Shown one piece after another: positions 1-9,639 of a stretch of 64,000 bases of DNA. The DNA lies in NCBI GenBank assembly GCA_026126105.1, contig JAHCJV010000022.1:1-64000 (forward strand), read 5' to 3'. Below the pieces are notes generated by a model that did no database searches, was not told the origin of the DNA, and saw only the letters and a program-made list of their open reading frames with translations. Made by a program: the position numbers and the translations under genes. The stretch's first letter is position 1. Each line of letters opens with the position of its first letter. This DNA comes from Enhydrobacter sp. (lineage in GTDB: Bacteria > Pseudomonadota > Alphaproteobacteria > Reyranellales > Reyranellaceae).

Positions 1-17
1 CAGGGAGGAAAGATGAC

Positions 18-1490
18 CTACGACAGCCGCAGCACCTTGCCGGGGTTCATGATGTTCTTGGGGTCGAGCGAGCGCTTGATGGTGCGCATCGTGTCGAGCT
101 CGATCTTGCTGCGATAGTGCGCCAGCTCGTCGAGCTTCTCGATGCCGATGCCGTGCTCGGCCGAGATCGAGCCCGCCATGGAGGTGATCAGGTCGTTGAC
201 CGCCCGGGTCACGGCGGGCGCGTACTGCTGGAGAGTCGGACGGTCCATGCCCTTCGGCGCGCCGAAGCCGAAATGCACGTTGCCGTCGCCGATGTGGCCC
301 AGCGGATGCGGTCGCAGCCCGGGCAGGATGGCTAGCGCCGCCGCGATGCCCTTGTCGATGAACTCGGGGATCTTCGAGACCGACACGGAAATATCGTAGC
401 TGAGACCCGGGCCTTCGGCGCGACCGGCTTCGGCCACGCCTTCGCGGATCTTCCACATGTTGCGCGCCTGGCTCTCGCTCTGGCTGATCACCGCGTCGAG
501 CACGCGGCCCGCTTCCATCTGCTCGCCGAGGAACTGCTCCATCTTCTCCGACATGCCCTCGGCTCCCTCGGCCTTGGGCCGCGACGACGACCACTGCATC
601 AGCAGGTACCAGGGCGTGTCGGCCTTGAGCGGATCCTGGACGCCCGGGATATGACGGAGCACCATCTCGGTGGCCTCGCGACTCATCAGCTCGCACGATT
701 CGACATTGTCCTCGGACGCCGAATGCGCCTCGGACAGGATCTCGATCGCCGCCTGGGGATCGCGCACGGCGAGCCACGCCGTGGCGACGTCCTTGGAGGC
801 CGGCCACAGCTTCAGCACTGCCTTGGTAATGATGCCAAGCGTGCCCTCGGCGCCCATGAACAGGTGCTTGAGGTCGTAGCCGGTATTGTCCTTCTTGAGC
901 GAGCGCAGGCCGTTCCAGATGTCGCCGTTGGGCAGCACGACCTCGAGGCCCATCACGAGGTTGCGCGCATTGCCGTAGCGCAGCACCTGCACGCCGCCGG
1001 CGTTGGTCGAAAGATTGCCGCCGATCTGGCAGGAGCCCTGCGCGCCGAGGCTGAGCGGGAAGAACCGATCGTGCGCCGCCGCCGTTTCCTGTAGGGTCTG
1101 CAGGATGCAGCCGGATTCGACGGTCATCGAGTAGCCGACCGGATCGACGTTCAGAACCTTGTTCATCCGGCCGACCGACAGGACGATGCCCTGGTGCGTC
1201 GGCCACGGGGTGGCGCCGCCCATCAGGCCGGTGTTGCCCGCCTGCGGCACGATCGCGATGCCGTGCTCGTAGCAGAGCTTCACGACCTTCGAAGTCTCCT
1301 CGACGGTGGCGGGCCGCACCACGACCGAGGCGTTGCCCACCCTGGTCCGGCGCCAATCGGTGATAAAGGGCTCCTTGCCCTGGTCGTCCGCGATCAGGCC
1401 CTTGTCGCCGACGATGGCGCGCAGGCTGTCCAGGATGGCGGGCGTCACGGGCGTGGTGGGGATGGTCGGCTGGATGATGGTGTCGGGCAT
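18..1490 (-). CDS. FAD-linked oxidase (D-2-hydroxyacid / D-2-hydroxyglutarate dehydrogenase-like)
   Basis: A flavoenzyme of the GlcD/D-lactate/D-2-hydroxyglutarate dehydrogenase family, which oxidises a D-2-hydroxyacid to the 2-oxoacid and passes electrons to a carrier. The N-terminal half carries the FAD-binding PCMH fold (PQAGNTGLMGGATP, then CQIGGNLSTNAGG). The C-terminal half has the substrate-domain motif HIGDGNVHFGFG and SAEHGIGIEK near the end. I start it at the ATG at 1490, preceded by GAGGAAAC; an in-frame extension upstream lies within the sua5 3' end and looks non-coding. At 490 residues it is full length. It is the last gene of the cysQ-sua5 run, 22 bases downstream of sua5. The exact substrate cannot be told from sequence alone. 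Confidence 0.88.
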   Translation of the reverse strand: MPDTIIQPTIPTTPVTPAILDSLRAIVGDKGLIADDQGKEPFITDWRRTRVGNASVVVRPATVEETSKVVKLCYEHGIAIVPQAGNTGLMGGATPWPTHQGIVLSVGRMNKVLNVDPVGYSMTVESGCILQTLQETAAAHDRFFPLSLGAQGSCQIGGNLSTNAGGVQVLRYGNARNLVMGLEVVLPNGDIWNGLRSLKKDNTGYDLKHLFMGAEGTLGIITKAVLKLWPASKDVATAWLAVRDPQAAIEILSEAHSASEDNVESCELMSREATEMVLRHIPGVQDPLKADTPWYLLMQWSSSRPKAEGAEGMSEKMEQFLGEQMEAGRVLDAVISQSESQARNMWKIREGVAEAGRAEGPGLSYDISVSVSKIPEFIDKGIAAALAILPGLRPHPLGHIGDGNVHFGFGAPKGMDRPTLQQYAPAVTRAVNDLITSMAGSISAEHGIGIEKLDELAHYRSKIELDTMRTIKRSLDPKNIMNPGKVLRLS

Positions 1491-1512
1491 GTTTCCTCGC
1501 TTTCGGGGGAGT

Positions 1513-2463
1513 CTAGCCTTGTCGGCGCGACCCGTCATCTGTCGCCGCCCGGCGCAGCCGGTCGTTGATTGCAAGGCCCAATCCCGTCTGCGGAATCGGC
1601 ATGACGGCGATGCGGGCGATCTCCGGCCGGTCGAGCGCACGGAGCTGGGCGAAGAGATTGGCGGCGGCTTCCGTCAGATCGCGGTGCGGGCTGAGATTGA
1701 GGGTCAGGCGGGCGCCCGGCAGCGGCGTGCCGAAGGCCAGCAGGCCCTCGTCGGGAGCGACACTGCTGGCTTCCAGCCGCACCGGGCGAGAGGGGGCATA
1801 GTGGCTGGCAAGCTGGCCGGGGGATTTGCGCGCCGCATCGCCGGTCGGCAGGACGTGACTGAGAGCGATCGGACCGATCGCCGCCTCGATCGCCTCGCGT
1901 GTCGCGCCGCCGGGCCGCAGCAGGGTCGGCGTCTCGCCCGTCAGATCGAGCACGGTGGATTCCACGCCGATGGTGCAGCGTCCGCCATCGAGGATCAGCG
2001 ATACCCGCCCGCCGAGCGATTCCGCGACGTGCTCGGCCCGGGTCGGACTGACGCCCCCGCTGCGGTTGGCCGAGGGCGCGGCGATCGGGCAACCGGCGGC
2101 GCGGATCAACGCCAGCGCCATCGGATGGGCCGGCGCTCGGATCGCCACGCTGTCGAGCCCCGCTGTCGTCAGCAGCGCGATGGCCGAGCCGCTGCTGCGC
2201 GGCAGCACCAGCGTCAGCGGCCCCGGCCAGAATTTCGCGGCCAGCCTGTCGGCTGTCTCGCTCCAAACGACGAAGCGCTCCGCTTCGGCGGCGTCCGTCA
2301 CGTGCGAGATCAGTGGATTGAAATGCGGGCGGCCCTTGGCCTCGAAGATCTTTGCAACGGCGCGCTCGTTGGTCGCGTCGGCGCCCAGGCCGTAGACCGT
2401 CTCGGTCGGGAAGGCGACCAGTTCGCCCGCCCGGATGAGCCGCGCAGCCTCGGCGAGGCTCAT
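1513..2463 (-). CDS. sua5: L-threonylcarbamoyladenylate synthase (Sua5/YrdC)
   Basis: Makes threonylcarbamoyl-AMP from threonine, bicarbonate and ATP for the t6A modification at position 37 of ANN-decoding tRNAs. The N-terminal YrdC domain shows the typical opening GELVAFPTETVYGLGADA, then KGRPHFNPL and the PSANRSGG motif. About 100 further residues make up the C-terminal Sua5 domain (SPGQLASHYAPS), so this is the longer Sua5 type, not the short TsaC. The start ATG at 2463 overlaps the TGA of cysQ in an ATGA junction, implying translational coupling. The product is 316 residues, normal for the family. Confidence 0.95.
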   Translation of the reverse strand: MSLAEAARLIRAGELVAFPTETVYGLGADATNERAVAKIFEAKGRPHFNPLISHVTDAAEAERFVVWSETADRLAAKFWPGPLTLVLPRSSGSAIALLTTAGLDSVAIRAPAHPMALALIRAAGCPIAAPSANRSGGVSPTRAEHVAESLGGRVSLILDGGRCTIGVESTVLDLTGETPTLLRPGGATREAIEAAIGPIALSHVLPTGDAARKSPGQLASHYAPSRPVRLEASSVAPDEGLLAFGTPLPGARLTLNLSPHRDLTEAAANLFAQLRALDRPEIARIAVMPIPQTGLGLAINDRLRRAATDDGSRRQG

Positions 2464-3254
2464 CGTGCCGCCTTGCTCCGCGCAATGAAATGCGGATTGC
2501 TGAACCGCGCCTTGCCGTAGGTGAGTGGGCGATCGTCGGTCGTGACGACCTCGCCGCCGGCCGCTTCGAGCACGCCCTGTCCCGCCGCCGTATCCCATTC
2601 GTTGGTCGGCCCGAAGCGCGGGTAGATGTCGGCCTTGCCCTCGGCGATCAGGCAGAACTTCAGGGACGACCCCGCCTGGATGCGCTCGGCGACGGTGAGG
2701 CCGTTGTTGCGGAACCAGATATCGAGATCGTTGTATATCGCGTGGCTGCGGCTGGCGCAGGCGGTCAGGCCCTCCGACGGCGGTGCACGCACGGCGATCG
2801 GGCGAAACGCGCCGCCGTTCTCGCTCTTGTCGGCACCCAAGCCGTCGACTCCGCGCCACAGCGTGTCGGGGACGGGCGCCAGCACGATGCCGAGGGTCGG
2901 ACGGCCGTGATGGATGAGAGCGATGTTCACCGTGAACTCGCCATTCCTCTTGATGAATTCCTTGGTGCCGTCGAGCGGGTCGACGAGCCAGAATGGCCGG
3001 CCCTTGAGCTCGGGCACGTGGCCGGCCGCCATCTCTTCCTCGGCGACCACCGCGAGATCGGGCGTCAGCCTTCGCAATCCCGCGACGATGATCGCCTCGG
3101 CCGCGTGATCGGCATCGGTGACCGGGCTCCGGTCGGCCTTTGTGCGCTCGCCGAGATCGCCGGCATAGATGCGCATGATCTCGCGCGCGGCGTCGCGGGC
3201 GAGGCCGGTGCAGGTCTCGCGCAGGGTCGAAAGCTCGGGAAGCGTATTGGACAT
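2460..3254 (-). CDS. cysQ: 3'(2'),5'-bisphosphate nucleotidase CysQ
   Basis: A member of the inositol-monophosphatase superfamily that removes the 3' phosphate of PAP(S), recycling the by-product of sulfate assimilation. The metal-binding motifs are all visible: VAEEE, then WLVDPLDGTKEF (D-P-L-D-G-T), and EWDTAAGQGVLEAAGG near the C terminus. I place the start at the ATG at 3254 (MSNTLPEL, 264 residues). An ATG eight codons upstream at 3278 is also in frame but would leave only 6 bases to the divergent gene at 3285. The stop overlaps the sua5 start. It is probably the first gene of the operon, so its promoter would lie within the divergent neighbour. Confidence 0.93.
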   Translation of the reverse strand: MSNTLPELSTLRETCTGLARDAAREIMRIYAGDLGERTKADRSPVTDADHAAEAIIVAGLRRLTPDLAVVAEEEMAAGHVPELKGRPFWLVDPLDGTKEFIKRNGEFTVNIALIHHGRPTLGIVLAPVPDTLWRGVDGLGADKSENGGAFRPIAVRAPPSEGLTACASRSHAIYNDLDIWFRNNGLTVAERIQAGSSLKFCLIAEGKADIYPRFGPTNEWDTAAGQGVLEAAGGEVVTTDDRPLTYGKARFSNPHFIARSKAAR

Positions 3255-3284
3255 CGGGGCGGCGACCTTATAGCCCATTCAGCC

Positions 3285-4043
3285 ATGTCCAATAGGCTTC
3301 TGGGCGTCATATCCGCGCTGCCGGAGGAGTTCGCCCATCTCTCCGATCAATCCGGCGTCGCGCATCGGATCGGCGGCCTGGCATTCTGGCGCGGCGCGAT
3401 CGCCGGCCGGGAGGCCGTGTTCGTCGAATCGGGCGCGGGCAAGGTCAATGCCGGCGTGGCCACGTCGCTGCTCCTCGACCGGTTCGATTGCCGGGCGCTG
3501 ATGATGTGTGGCGTGGCGGGCGGTCTCGATCCGGCGCTCGGCGTCGGCGACGTCGTGGTCGGCGTGAGCCACGCCCAGCATGATTACGGGGTGCACAAGG
3601 AGGACGGCTTCCTGACGATCCAGCCCGGCAGCCGGCCGTCGCGGGGCGACGATCCGACGCCGGGCTATTTCGAGGCTGAGCCGCTGGTCATCCGCCTGCG
3701 AGAGGCGGTGCATGGGCTTGCGCTCGCGCCGTTACCGCAGAGCGTGGGCGTGGGAGAACGTCAGCCTGCGATCCATTTCGGCACGATCCTGACCGGGGAC
3801 AGCTTCGTCAATTCCGACGCGCTGCGGGAGCGGCTGCATCTCGAGTTCGCGGCGCAGGCCGTCGAGATGGAAGGCGGGGCGGTCGCCCAGGTGGCGCGGC
3901 GCTGGGGAGACATCCCGTTCGTCAACGTGCGCTGCCTCAGCGACCTCGCGAGCGCGCGGAGCCACCTCGACTTCCGCGCCTTCCTGCCGGTCGCATCCCG
4001 CTACGCGTCGCAAGTCGCGCACCGGCTGGCGCCGGTGATCTGA
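3285..4043 (+). CDS. Phosphorylase/nucleosidase of the MTA/SAH nucleosidase (Pfs) family
   Basis: A 252-residue nucleoside phosphorylase-superfamily protein. Pfs-type landmarks are visible in order: ALPEEF near the N terminus, where Pfs has its catalytic Glu12 region, ESGAGKVNAG, GVAGGL, VEMEGGAVAQV (substrate-ribose Glu) and RCLSDLA with the catalytic Asp. This set fits 5'-methylthioadenosine/S-adenosylhomocysteine nucleosidase, which cleaves the glycosidic bond to free adenine. Some relatives are hopanoid-associated or other nucleoside phosphorylases, so the substrate is inferred. It is divergent from cysQ and convergent with mtnP, which acts on the same thionucleoside pool. Confidence 0.82.
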   Translation: MSNRLLGVISALPEEFAHLSDQSGVAHRIGGLAFWRGAIAGREAVFVESGAGKVNAGVATSLLLDRFDCRALMMCGVAGGLDPALGVGDVVVGVSHAQHDYGVHKEDGFLTIQPGSRPSRGDDPTPGYFEAEPLVIRLREAVHGLALAPLPQSVGVGERQPAIHFGTILTGDSFVNSDALRERLHLEFAAQAVEMEGGAVAQVARRWGDIPFVNVRCLSDLASARSHLDFRAFLPVASRYASQVAHRLAPVI

Positions 4044-4097
4044 ATAGCGAATGGAATTCCTCCCCGCGCTGCGCGCCGAGAGGAACTTGAGGCGTGT

Positions 4098-4967
<870 letters not shown>

Positions 4968-5025
4968 TCGCTTCTCCTGCCCGGGCTTGATGTATCATCC
5001 CGACCACAACAACGGGGAGATATCC

Positions 5026-5871
5026 ATGGGCAAGCTCGACGGCAAGATCACCATCGTCACCGGGGCGACCAGCGGCATCGGCCGGCGCACCGTCGAGATC
5101 TTCGTGGCGGAGGGCGCCAAGGTGCTGGCGACGGGCAGACGCGCGGAGCTGGGTCAATCGCTCGAAGCGAGCCTGGGCAAGGAGAATTGCCTCTTCTTCA
5201 AGGCCGATGCGACCGATGAAGCCGACGTGAAAGCGATGTTCGACGCCTGCCTGTCCACTTGGGGCCGGCTCGACTGCCTGTTCAACAATGCCGGCGGCCC
5301 GGCGCCGGTCGGCGGCATCGAGACCATCCCGGTCGAGGGCTTCGACGCGGCGATGGCGACGCTGGTGCGCTCGGTCATGCTCGGCATGAAGCATGCCGCG
5401 CCGATCATGATGAAACAGGGCTCGGGCAGCATCATCAACAACGGCAGCATCGCCGGCCGCCGCGCCGGCTACTCGACCTCGATGATCTACGGTGCGGCCA
5501 AGGCCGCCGTGAACCACCTCACGGTGTGCGCCGCCATGCAGCTGGGCGAGAAGAACGTCCGCTGCAACTCGATCTCGCCGGGCGGCATCGCCACCGGCAT
5601 CTTCGCCAAGGCGCTCGGCGTCGAGCACGGCAAGGCCGACAGCTATGCCGAGGCGGCAGCCAAGACCATGGCGGCGCTGCAGCCCATCCCGCGCGCCGGC
5701 CGCACCGACGACATCGCCAAGGCCGCCGTCTTCCTCGCCTCCGACGACTCGACTTTCATCAACGGCCACGACCTGGTGGTCGACGGCGGCGTGGTCGGCG
5801 GCCGGCTATGGACGCCGCACCAGCAGGCCGTGCAGGCCATGCGCCAGGCTTTCGGCGCGAGCGAGGGATAG
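5026..5871 (+). CDS. Short-chain dehydrogenase/reductase (SDR)
   Basis: Classical SDR of 281 residues. It has the NAD(P) glycine motif TGATSGIGR (about residues 12-20), NNAGG, a catalytic Ser in NNGSIAGRRAG and the Tyr-x-x-x-Lys pair in YGAAKAAVNH. The C-terminal INGHDLVVDGG is typical of FabG/BacC-like members. GGGGAGA sits 6 bases before the ATG at 5026, which decides the start; an upstream in-frame ATG lacks such a site. It would catalyse NAD(P)-dependent alcohol/ketone interconversion in the cytoplasm. Nothing around it identifies a substrate. Confidence 0.88.
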   Translation: MGKLDGKITIVTGATSGIGRRTVEIFVAEGAKVLATGRRAELGQSLEASLGKENCLFFKADATDEADVKAMFDACLSTWGRLDCLFNNAGGPAPVGGIETIPVEGFDAAMATLVRSVMLGMKHAAPIMMKQGSGSIINNGSIAGRRAGYSTSMIYGAAKAAVNHLTVCAAMQLGEKNVRCNSISPGGIATGIFAKALGVEHGKADSYAEAAAKTMAALQPIPRAGRTDDIAKAAVFLASDDSTFINGHDLVVDGGVVGGRLWTPHQQAVQAMRQAFGASEG

Positions 5872-5891
5872 ACGCCCCGCCCGAGGCGCGC

Positions 5892-7163
5892 CTATCCCCA
5901 CGTGTCCGCCGAGATGTTGCGATACCAGGACACGGCGTAGAGCGCCTCGAGCGCGCGCTCGTTGAGCGACGTCGGCTTGGCGACGCTGACGCCGCCGGCA
6001 TTCGGGGTCGGAACGATGCCCTTGTCCGTGGCCTGGTACACGTCGGCGACCGAGATGCCGTAGTTGGGGTTGACCAGGCTGTAGCAGATGTTGAACAGGG
6101 CGGGCGCCGGTGCGGGCTTGCCGTCGAGGCTGGCGATGATGGCCGCCGCCGCGACCTTGGCCTGAGCATTGGCCGAGGAGCCGGACTTCGGCATTGCTCC
6201 GGCGATCGAGGAATCGCCGACGACGTAGACATGCTGCGCCTTGGTGGAGGCGAAAGTCATCGGATCGACAGGGCACCAGCCGTTATCCCCGGTGAGGCCG
6301 GCGGCAACGGCGATCGCCCCGGCGCGCTGAGGCGGGATGACGTTGATGACGTCGCCCTTCTCCGTGCCGAAGCCGCTGGTCACCGTCTTCGCCTGTGCGT
6401 CGACCTTCTCGACCTTGCCGCCATCCTTGCCCGCGATCCAGGCGACCATGCCCGGAAACTCCGATTCCCAGGCCGACTGGAAAAGCCCTTGCTTGGAGAA
6501 CGCGTCCTTGGCGTCGAACACCAGGATCTTCGATTTCGGCTTCTTCGCCTTGAAGTAGCTCGCCACGAGGCTGATGCGCTCGTAAGGCCCCGGCGGGCAG
6601 CGGAACGGATTGGCGGGCGCCACAACGATGAAGGTGCCGCCGTCGGGCATCGCTTCCAGCTGATTGCGAAGGAGAAGCGTCTGCGGCCCGGCCTTCCAGG
6701 CATGCGGCAGGATCTCCGCCGCCGCGGCGCTGTAGCCGGGCAGTCCTTCGTAATTGAGGTCGATGCCGGGAGAGACCACCAGGCGGTCGTAGGCGAGTTG
6801 CGTGCCGTCGGCCATCCGCACCGAGCGTGCCGCCGTATCGATGGCGGTTGCTTCGCCCTTCACCACCTTCACGCCTGCGGCGCGGACGCCGTCGAGGCTG
6901 CGGGTGATGTCGGCCATGGTATTGTAACCGGCGATGACGCCGTTCGAGAACGGGCAGGTGAGTATGCTCGTCTCGCGCTCGACCAGCGTCACCTCGAGCG
7001 ACGGACTGGCGGCCTTGAGGTAGCGCGCGGCGGTCGCGCCGCCGAAGCCCGCGCCGATCACGACAACCGAACCGCTGGCGGCGCGCGCCACCGAGGGCAG
7101 GGCAAGAGACGTCAGGCCAAGGGCAGCGCCAGCCTTCAGGGCCGCACGACGTGTGGTCTTCAT
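5892..7163 (-). CDS. fccB: Flavocytochrome c sulfide dehydrogenase, flavoprotein subunit
   Basis: The FAD subunit of periplasmic flavocytochrome c, which oxidises sulfide and passes electrons to its cytochrome partner. The N terminus is a Tat signal (KTTRRAALKAG, hydrophobic stretch, then VARAAS). Next comes the Rossmann motif VVVIGAGFGGATAARYL. The Cys in ILTCPFSNG matches the position that binds FAD covalently in Allochromatium FccB, and Cys in PFRCPPGP and NGWCPVDP fit the redox disulfide pair. VYVVGDSS is the second FAD motif. At 423 residues it is full length. It lies 11 bases downstream of the cytochrome subunit. No sox or sqr genes are near. Confidence 0.9.
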   Translation of the reverse strand: MKTTRRAALKAGAALGLTSLALPSVARAASGSVVVIGAGFGGATAARYLKAASPSLEVTLVERETSILTCPFSNGVIAGYNTMADITRSLDGVRAAGVKVVKGEATAIDTAARSVRMADGTQLAYDRLVVSPGIDLNYEGLPGYSAAAAEILPHAWKAGPQTLLLRNQLEAMPDGGTFIVVAPANPFRCPPGPYERISLVASYFKAKKPKSKILVFDAKDAFSKQGLFQSAWESEFPGMVAWIAGKDGGKVEKVDAQAKTVTSGFGTEKGDVINVIPPQRAGAIAVAAGLTGDNGWCPVDPMTFASTKAQHVYVVGDSSIAGAMPKSGSSANAQAKVAAAAIIASLDGKPAPAPALFNICYSLVNPNYGISVADVYQATDKGIVPTPNAGGVSVAKPTSLNERALEALYAVSWYRNISADTWG

Positions 7164-7174
7164 GGGCGGGTCTC

Positions 7175-7471
7175 CTACTTGAGCGAGGCGAGATAGTCGG
7201 AGATCGCCACGATCTGCTCGTCGCTGTAACCCTTGGCGATGCGGGCCATCACGGTCGAGGGAAGCTGGCCGCTCTTGAACTCCATCATGCGGCCGCGAAG
7301 AAAGTCGGCCGGCATGCGGGCAATGCTCGGAATCGGTGGCGCGCTGCGACCGGCCGGGCCGTGGCAGACGTAGCAGTTCTGCGCCATGGCCTGGCCCGTC
7401 GGCCCACTGGCCTGCGCCGCCGCCGGGCAGGCGAGTGCAATCGCGCCCAACGTGACGAGTATCCCGCGCAT
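7175..7471 (-). CDS. fccA: Small c-type cytochrome, FccA-like subunit of flavocytochrome c
   Basis: A 98-residue exported monohaem cytochrome c: Sec signal (ILVTLGAIALACPAAAQA), then one haem site CYVCH and several Met residues downstream as possible sixth ligands (RMPADFLRGRMMEF). It sits directly before fccB on the same strand, so it is the probable electron acceptor of that flavoprotein. Classical FccA of Allochromatium is a dihaem protein; this one has a single haem site, as in the shorter FccA/SoxE-like type. The ATG at 7471 follows GGAGGGGGGAGA. A longer reading frame upstream would place the signal peptide internally and run over the terminator region, so it was not used. Confidence 0.87.
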   Translation of the reverse strand: MRGILVTLGAIALACPAAAQASGPTGQAMAQNCYVCHGPAGRSAPPIPSIARMPADFLRGRMMEFKSGQLPSTVMARIAKGYSDEQIVAISDYLASLK

Positions 7472-7529
7472 TCTCCCCCCTCCGCTGCTGATTAAGACAG
7501 CGTTGCGCGGCGTGTGAAGAACGGCAATG

Positions 7530-7566
7530 GAAAAATTTCTTCTCTTCGGTCGGACGGAGAGAAGAA
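7530..7566 (-). terminator. Rho-independent terminator of the luciferase-like oxidoreductase gene
   Basis: Bases 7537-7548 and 7555-7566 form a 12-pair stem with one G-T pair around a 6-base loop. Read on the minus strand the stem is followed by A and then five T (7535-7531). This lies 18 bases past the stop codon at 7584 and before the fccA start, in the right orientation to end transcription of the upstream gene. Confidence 0.7.
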
Positions 7567-7583
7567 GATTGTTGGCTGAAAAG

Positions 7584-8816
7584 TTACTCTGCCGCCTGCT
7601 TGCCCAGTCCTTTCGGAATTTGCGCCGAGGCGGCGGCGACACGCGGGTTGGTCGTCACCTTGAGCGCTTCGGCGGCGTCGGCGTTCTCCATGATCTTGGC
7701 CATGATCGCCTGGCCCGCGCGCTCGAACACGCCGCGGTTGACCTGGAGGTACTTCTCGGACTCGCGGAGCTTTGTCACGTAGCCGTTGATCTCCGGGATG
7801 ACGTAGCGCGCGACCATGTCCCAGCTGCGGAAGGTGTTCTCCGGGTTGGCCCAGTCGTGCACGAAGCCGACGCAGGTGCCGAAGCCGCCGCTCTTGTCGA
7901 CCACGCTCTTGATCATCTTCACGAGGTCGTCCGGCGTGCCGATCACCGCCGCCGAGCCGGGGCCGCCCATCTCGTCGACCGCCTGGTCGGGCGAGGTGTA
8001 GGCGACCGATCCCGGCCGCTGCAGCGTGCCGTGGATGTATTCGTTGTGCCAGCGCATCAGGCCGTGCTTGGCCTCCTCGCGCGCCTTCTCGCGGGTCTCG
8101 GCGATGTGCCAGTTGAGCAGCACGCGCCAGTTCTTGCGGTCGACGGTCGTGCCGTGCTTCTTCGCCGCGCTCTCGGCGAAGCCCCACTGGGTCGGCAGCG
8201 CCGTCAGGCCCTCGCTCGACATCGAGCCGAGCGAGATGATGCCGATGCCGTACTTGCCAGCCAGCGTCATGCCCGACGGGCTGATCTGCGAGGCGACGGC
8301 GAAGGGCATCTCCTCCTGCAGCGGCAGGAGCTGGAGGCCGGCATCGTGCAGGTCGTACCACGCGCCCTTCTGCGTCACCCGCTCGCCGCGGAACAGCCGG
8401 CGGATGATGTCGATCGCCTCGTCCTGGCGGTCGCGCTGGGTCATCGGGTCGATGCCGAGCGCGTAGGCGTCGGATGGCAGGGCGCCGGGGCCCGAGCCGA
8501 AGATCGCGCGGCCGCCGCTCATCCAGTCGAGCTGGACCATGCGCTGGGCGACGTTGAACGGGTTGTGGTAGGGCAGCGAGATCACGCCCGTCGCGAGCTT
8601 GATGCGCTTGGTGTGCTCCGCTGCCGCGGCCAGGAACATCTCGGGCGAGGCGATCATCTCCCAACCGGAGGAGTGATGCTCGCCGCACCAGAACTCGTCG
8701 TAGCCGAGCTCGTCGAGGTGCTTGGCCAGCGCGATGTCGCGCCGGAACTGGAGCATCGGGTTTTCGCCGATGGGATGATGGGGGGCGATGAACGCGCCGA
8801 AACCGAGCCGGGCCAT
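7584..8816 (-). CDS. LLM-class flavin-dependent oxidoreductase (luciferase-like monooxygenase)
   Basis: A 410-residue TIM-barrel protein of the bacterial luciferase superfamily, which uses reduced FMN and oxygen. N-terminal GFGAFIAPHHP, then the YDEFWCGEHHSSG motif, LATGVISLPYHNPF, and GRAIFGSGPGALPSDA are characteristic. It looks most like the limonene-monooxygenase-type branch, but the substrate is not identifiable. The start ATG at 8816 follows GGGAGATTCAC. No flavin reductase is adjacent. A well-formed terminator follows the gene, so it is probably a single transcription unit, divergent from the SDR at 8888. Confidence 0.88.
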   Translation of the reverse strand: MARLGFGAFIAPHHPIGENPMLQFRRDIALAKHLDELGYDEFWCGEHHSSGWEMIASPEMFLAAAAEHTKRIKLATGVISLPYHNPFNVAQRMVQLDWMSGGRAIFGSGPGALPSDAYALGIDPMTQRDRQDEAIDIIRRLFRGERVTQKGAWYDLHDAGLQLLPLQEEMPFAVASQISPSGMTLAGKYGIGIISLGSMSSEGLTALPTQWGFAESAAKKHGTTVDRKNWRVLLNWHIAETREKAREEAKHGLMRWHNEYIHGTLQRPGSVAYTSPDQAVDEMGGPGSAAVIGTPDDLVKMIKSVVDKSGGFGTCVGFVHDWANPENTFRSWDMVARYVIPEINGYVTKLRESEKYLQVNRGVFERAGQAIMAKIMENADAAEALKVTTNPRVAAASAQIPKGLGKQAAE

Positions 8817-8887
8817 GTGAATCTCCCTGAGACCGTTCGATATGCCGTAACATGGCCGGGCGGCGCGGTCGATATCGGGAGGGGCGT

Positions 8888-9619
8888 ATGACTGATCTGG
8901 CGAAACGGGTGGCCCTGGTCACCGGCGGCTCACGTGGGATCGGGCGGGCCATTTCCGTTTCGCTGGCCGAAGCAGGCGTGTCAGTTGCGGTTAATTTCCG
9001 CGAAAATGCGGCTGAAGCGGGGGCCGTGGTCGAGGAGATTCGTGCCAAAGGCGGCACGGCAGTCGCCGTCCAGGGTGACGTTTCGAGGTCTGAGGAGGTC
9101 TCGCGGCTGATAGCCGCCGTCGAGCGAGAGTTCGGGCCGGTCGACGTGCTGGTCAACAATGCCGGGATCGGCCTGGTCCGCAGCGTCGACGAGCTCACCG
9201 AGGCGGATTTCGACCTCACCATCGCAGTGAACCTCAAGTCGGTCTTTCTCTGCACCCAGGCGGTGATTCCCGGCATGCGGGCGCGCCAATGGGGCCGCAT
9301 CGTCAATATCTCCTCCGGCGCAGCACGCGGGGCCGGCGGCGTCGGCCCGCACTACAACGCCTCGAAGGCCGGCATGGAGGGCATAACGCGGGGCTATGCC
9401 GCGCGGCTGGTCAAGGACGGCATCACCGTGAATGCCGTGGCGCCATCGCTGATCGAGACCGACATGGTCAAGCAGGGCGTCGCCTCATCGCCGGCGCGCA
9501 TCCCGCTCGGCCGCTTCGGCACGCCCGAGGAATGCGCGCTGGTCGTGATGATGCTGGTGCGCAACGCCTACATGACCGGCCAGACGGTGGCGCTGAGCGG
9601 CGGCATGTCGTTCCTCTGA
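8888..9619 (+). CDS. SDR, FabG-like 3-oxoacyl reductase family
   Basis: 243-residue classical SDR with TGGSRGIGRA (cofactor loop), NNAGIG, catalytic Ser in VNISSGAARG and the Tyr/Lys pair in YNASKAGMEG; TGQTVALSGGM closes it. This pattern is FabG-like and suggests NADPH-dependent reduction of a 3-oxoacyl or similar ketone. The ATG at 8888 follows GGGAGGGGCGT. It is a lone gene, convergent with cyoD (20 bases apart), with no fatty-acid synthesis genes nearby, so it is unlikely to be the housekeeping fabG. Confidence 0.86.
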   Translation: MTDLAKRVALVTGGSRGIGRAISVSLAEAGVSVAVNFRENAAEAGAVVEEIRAKGGTAVAVQGDVSRSEEVSRLIAAVEREFGPVDVLVNNAGIGLVRSVDELTEADFDLTIAVNLKSVFLCTQAVIPGMRARQWGRIVNISSGAARGAGGVGPHYNASKAGMEGITRGYAARLVKDGITVNAVAPSLIETDMVKQGVASSPARIPLGRFGTPEECALVVMMLVRNAYMTGQTVALSGGMSFL

Positions 9620-9639
9620 ATACGTGCTCCCGGCGATAA

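Noticed and set aside
11..40. GGGAGGA followed by ATG on the plus strand at the window start.
   Set aside because: It runs antisense into the FAD oxidase gene and gives no credible protein.
1306..2520. Long open frames on the plus strand opposite the FAD oxidase and sua5 (and similar antisense frames under most genes).
   Set aside because: They lack motifs and ribosome-binding sites and are explained by the high G+C content opposite strongly supported genes.
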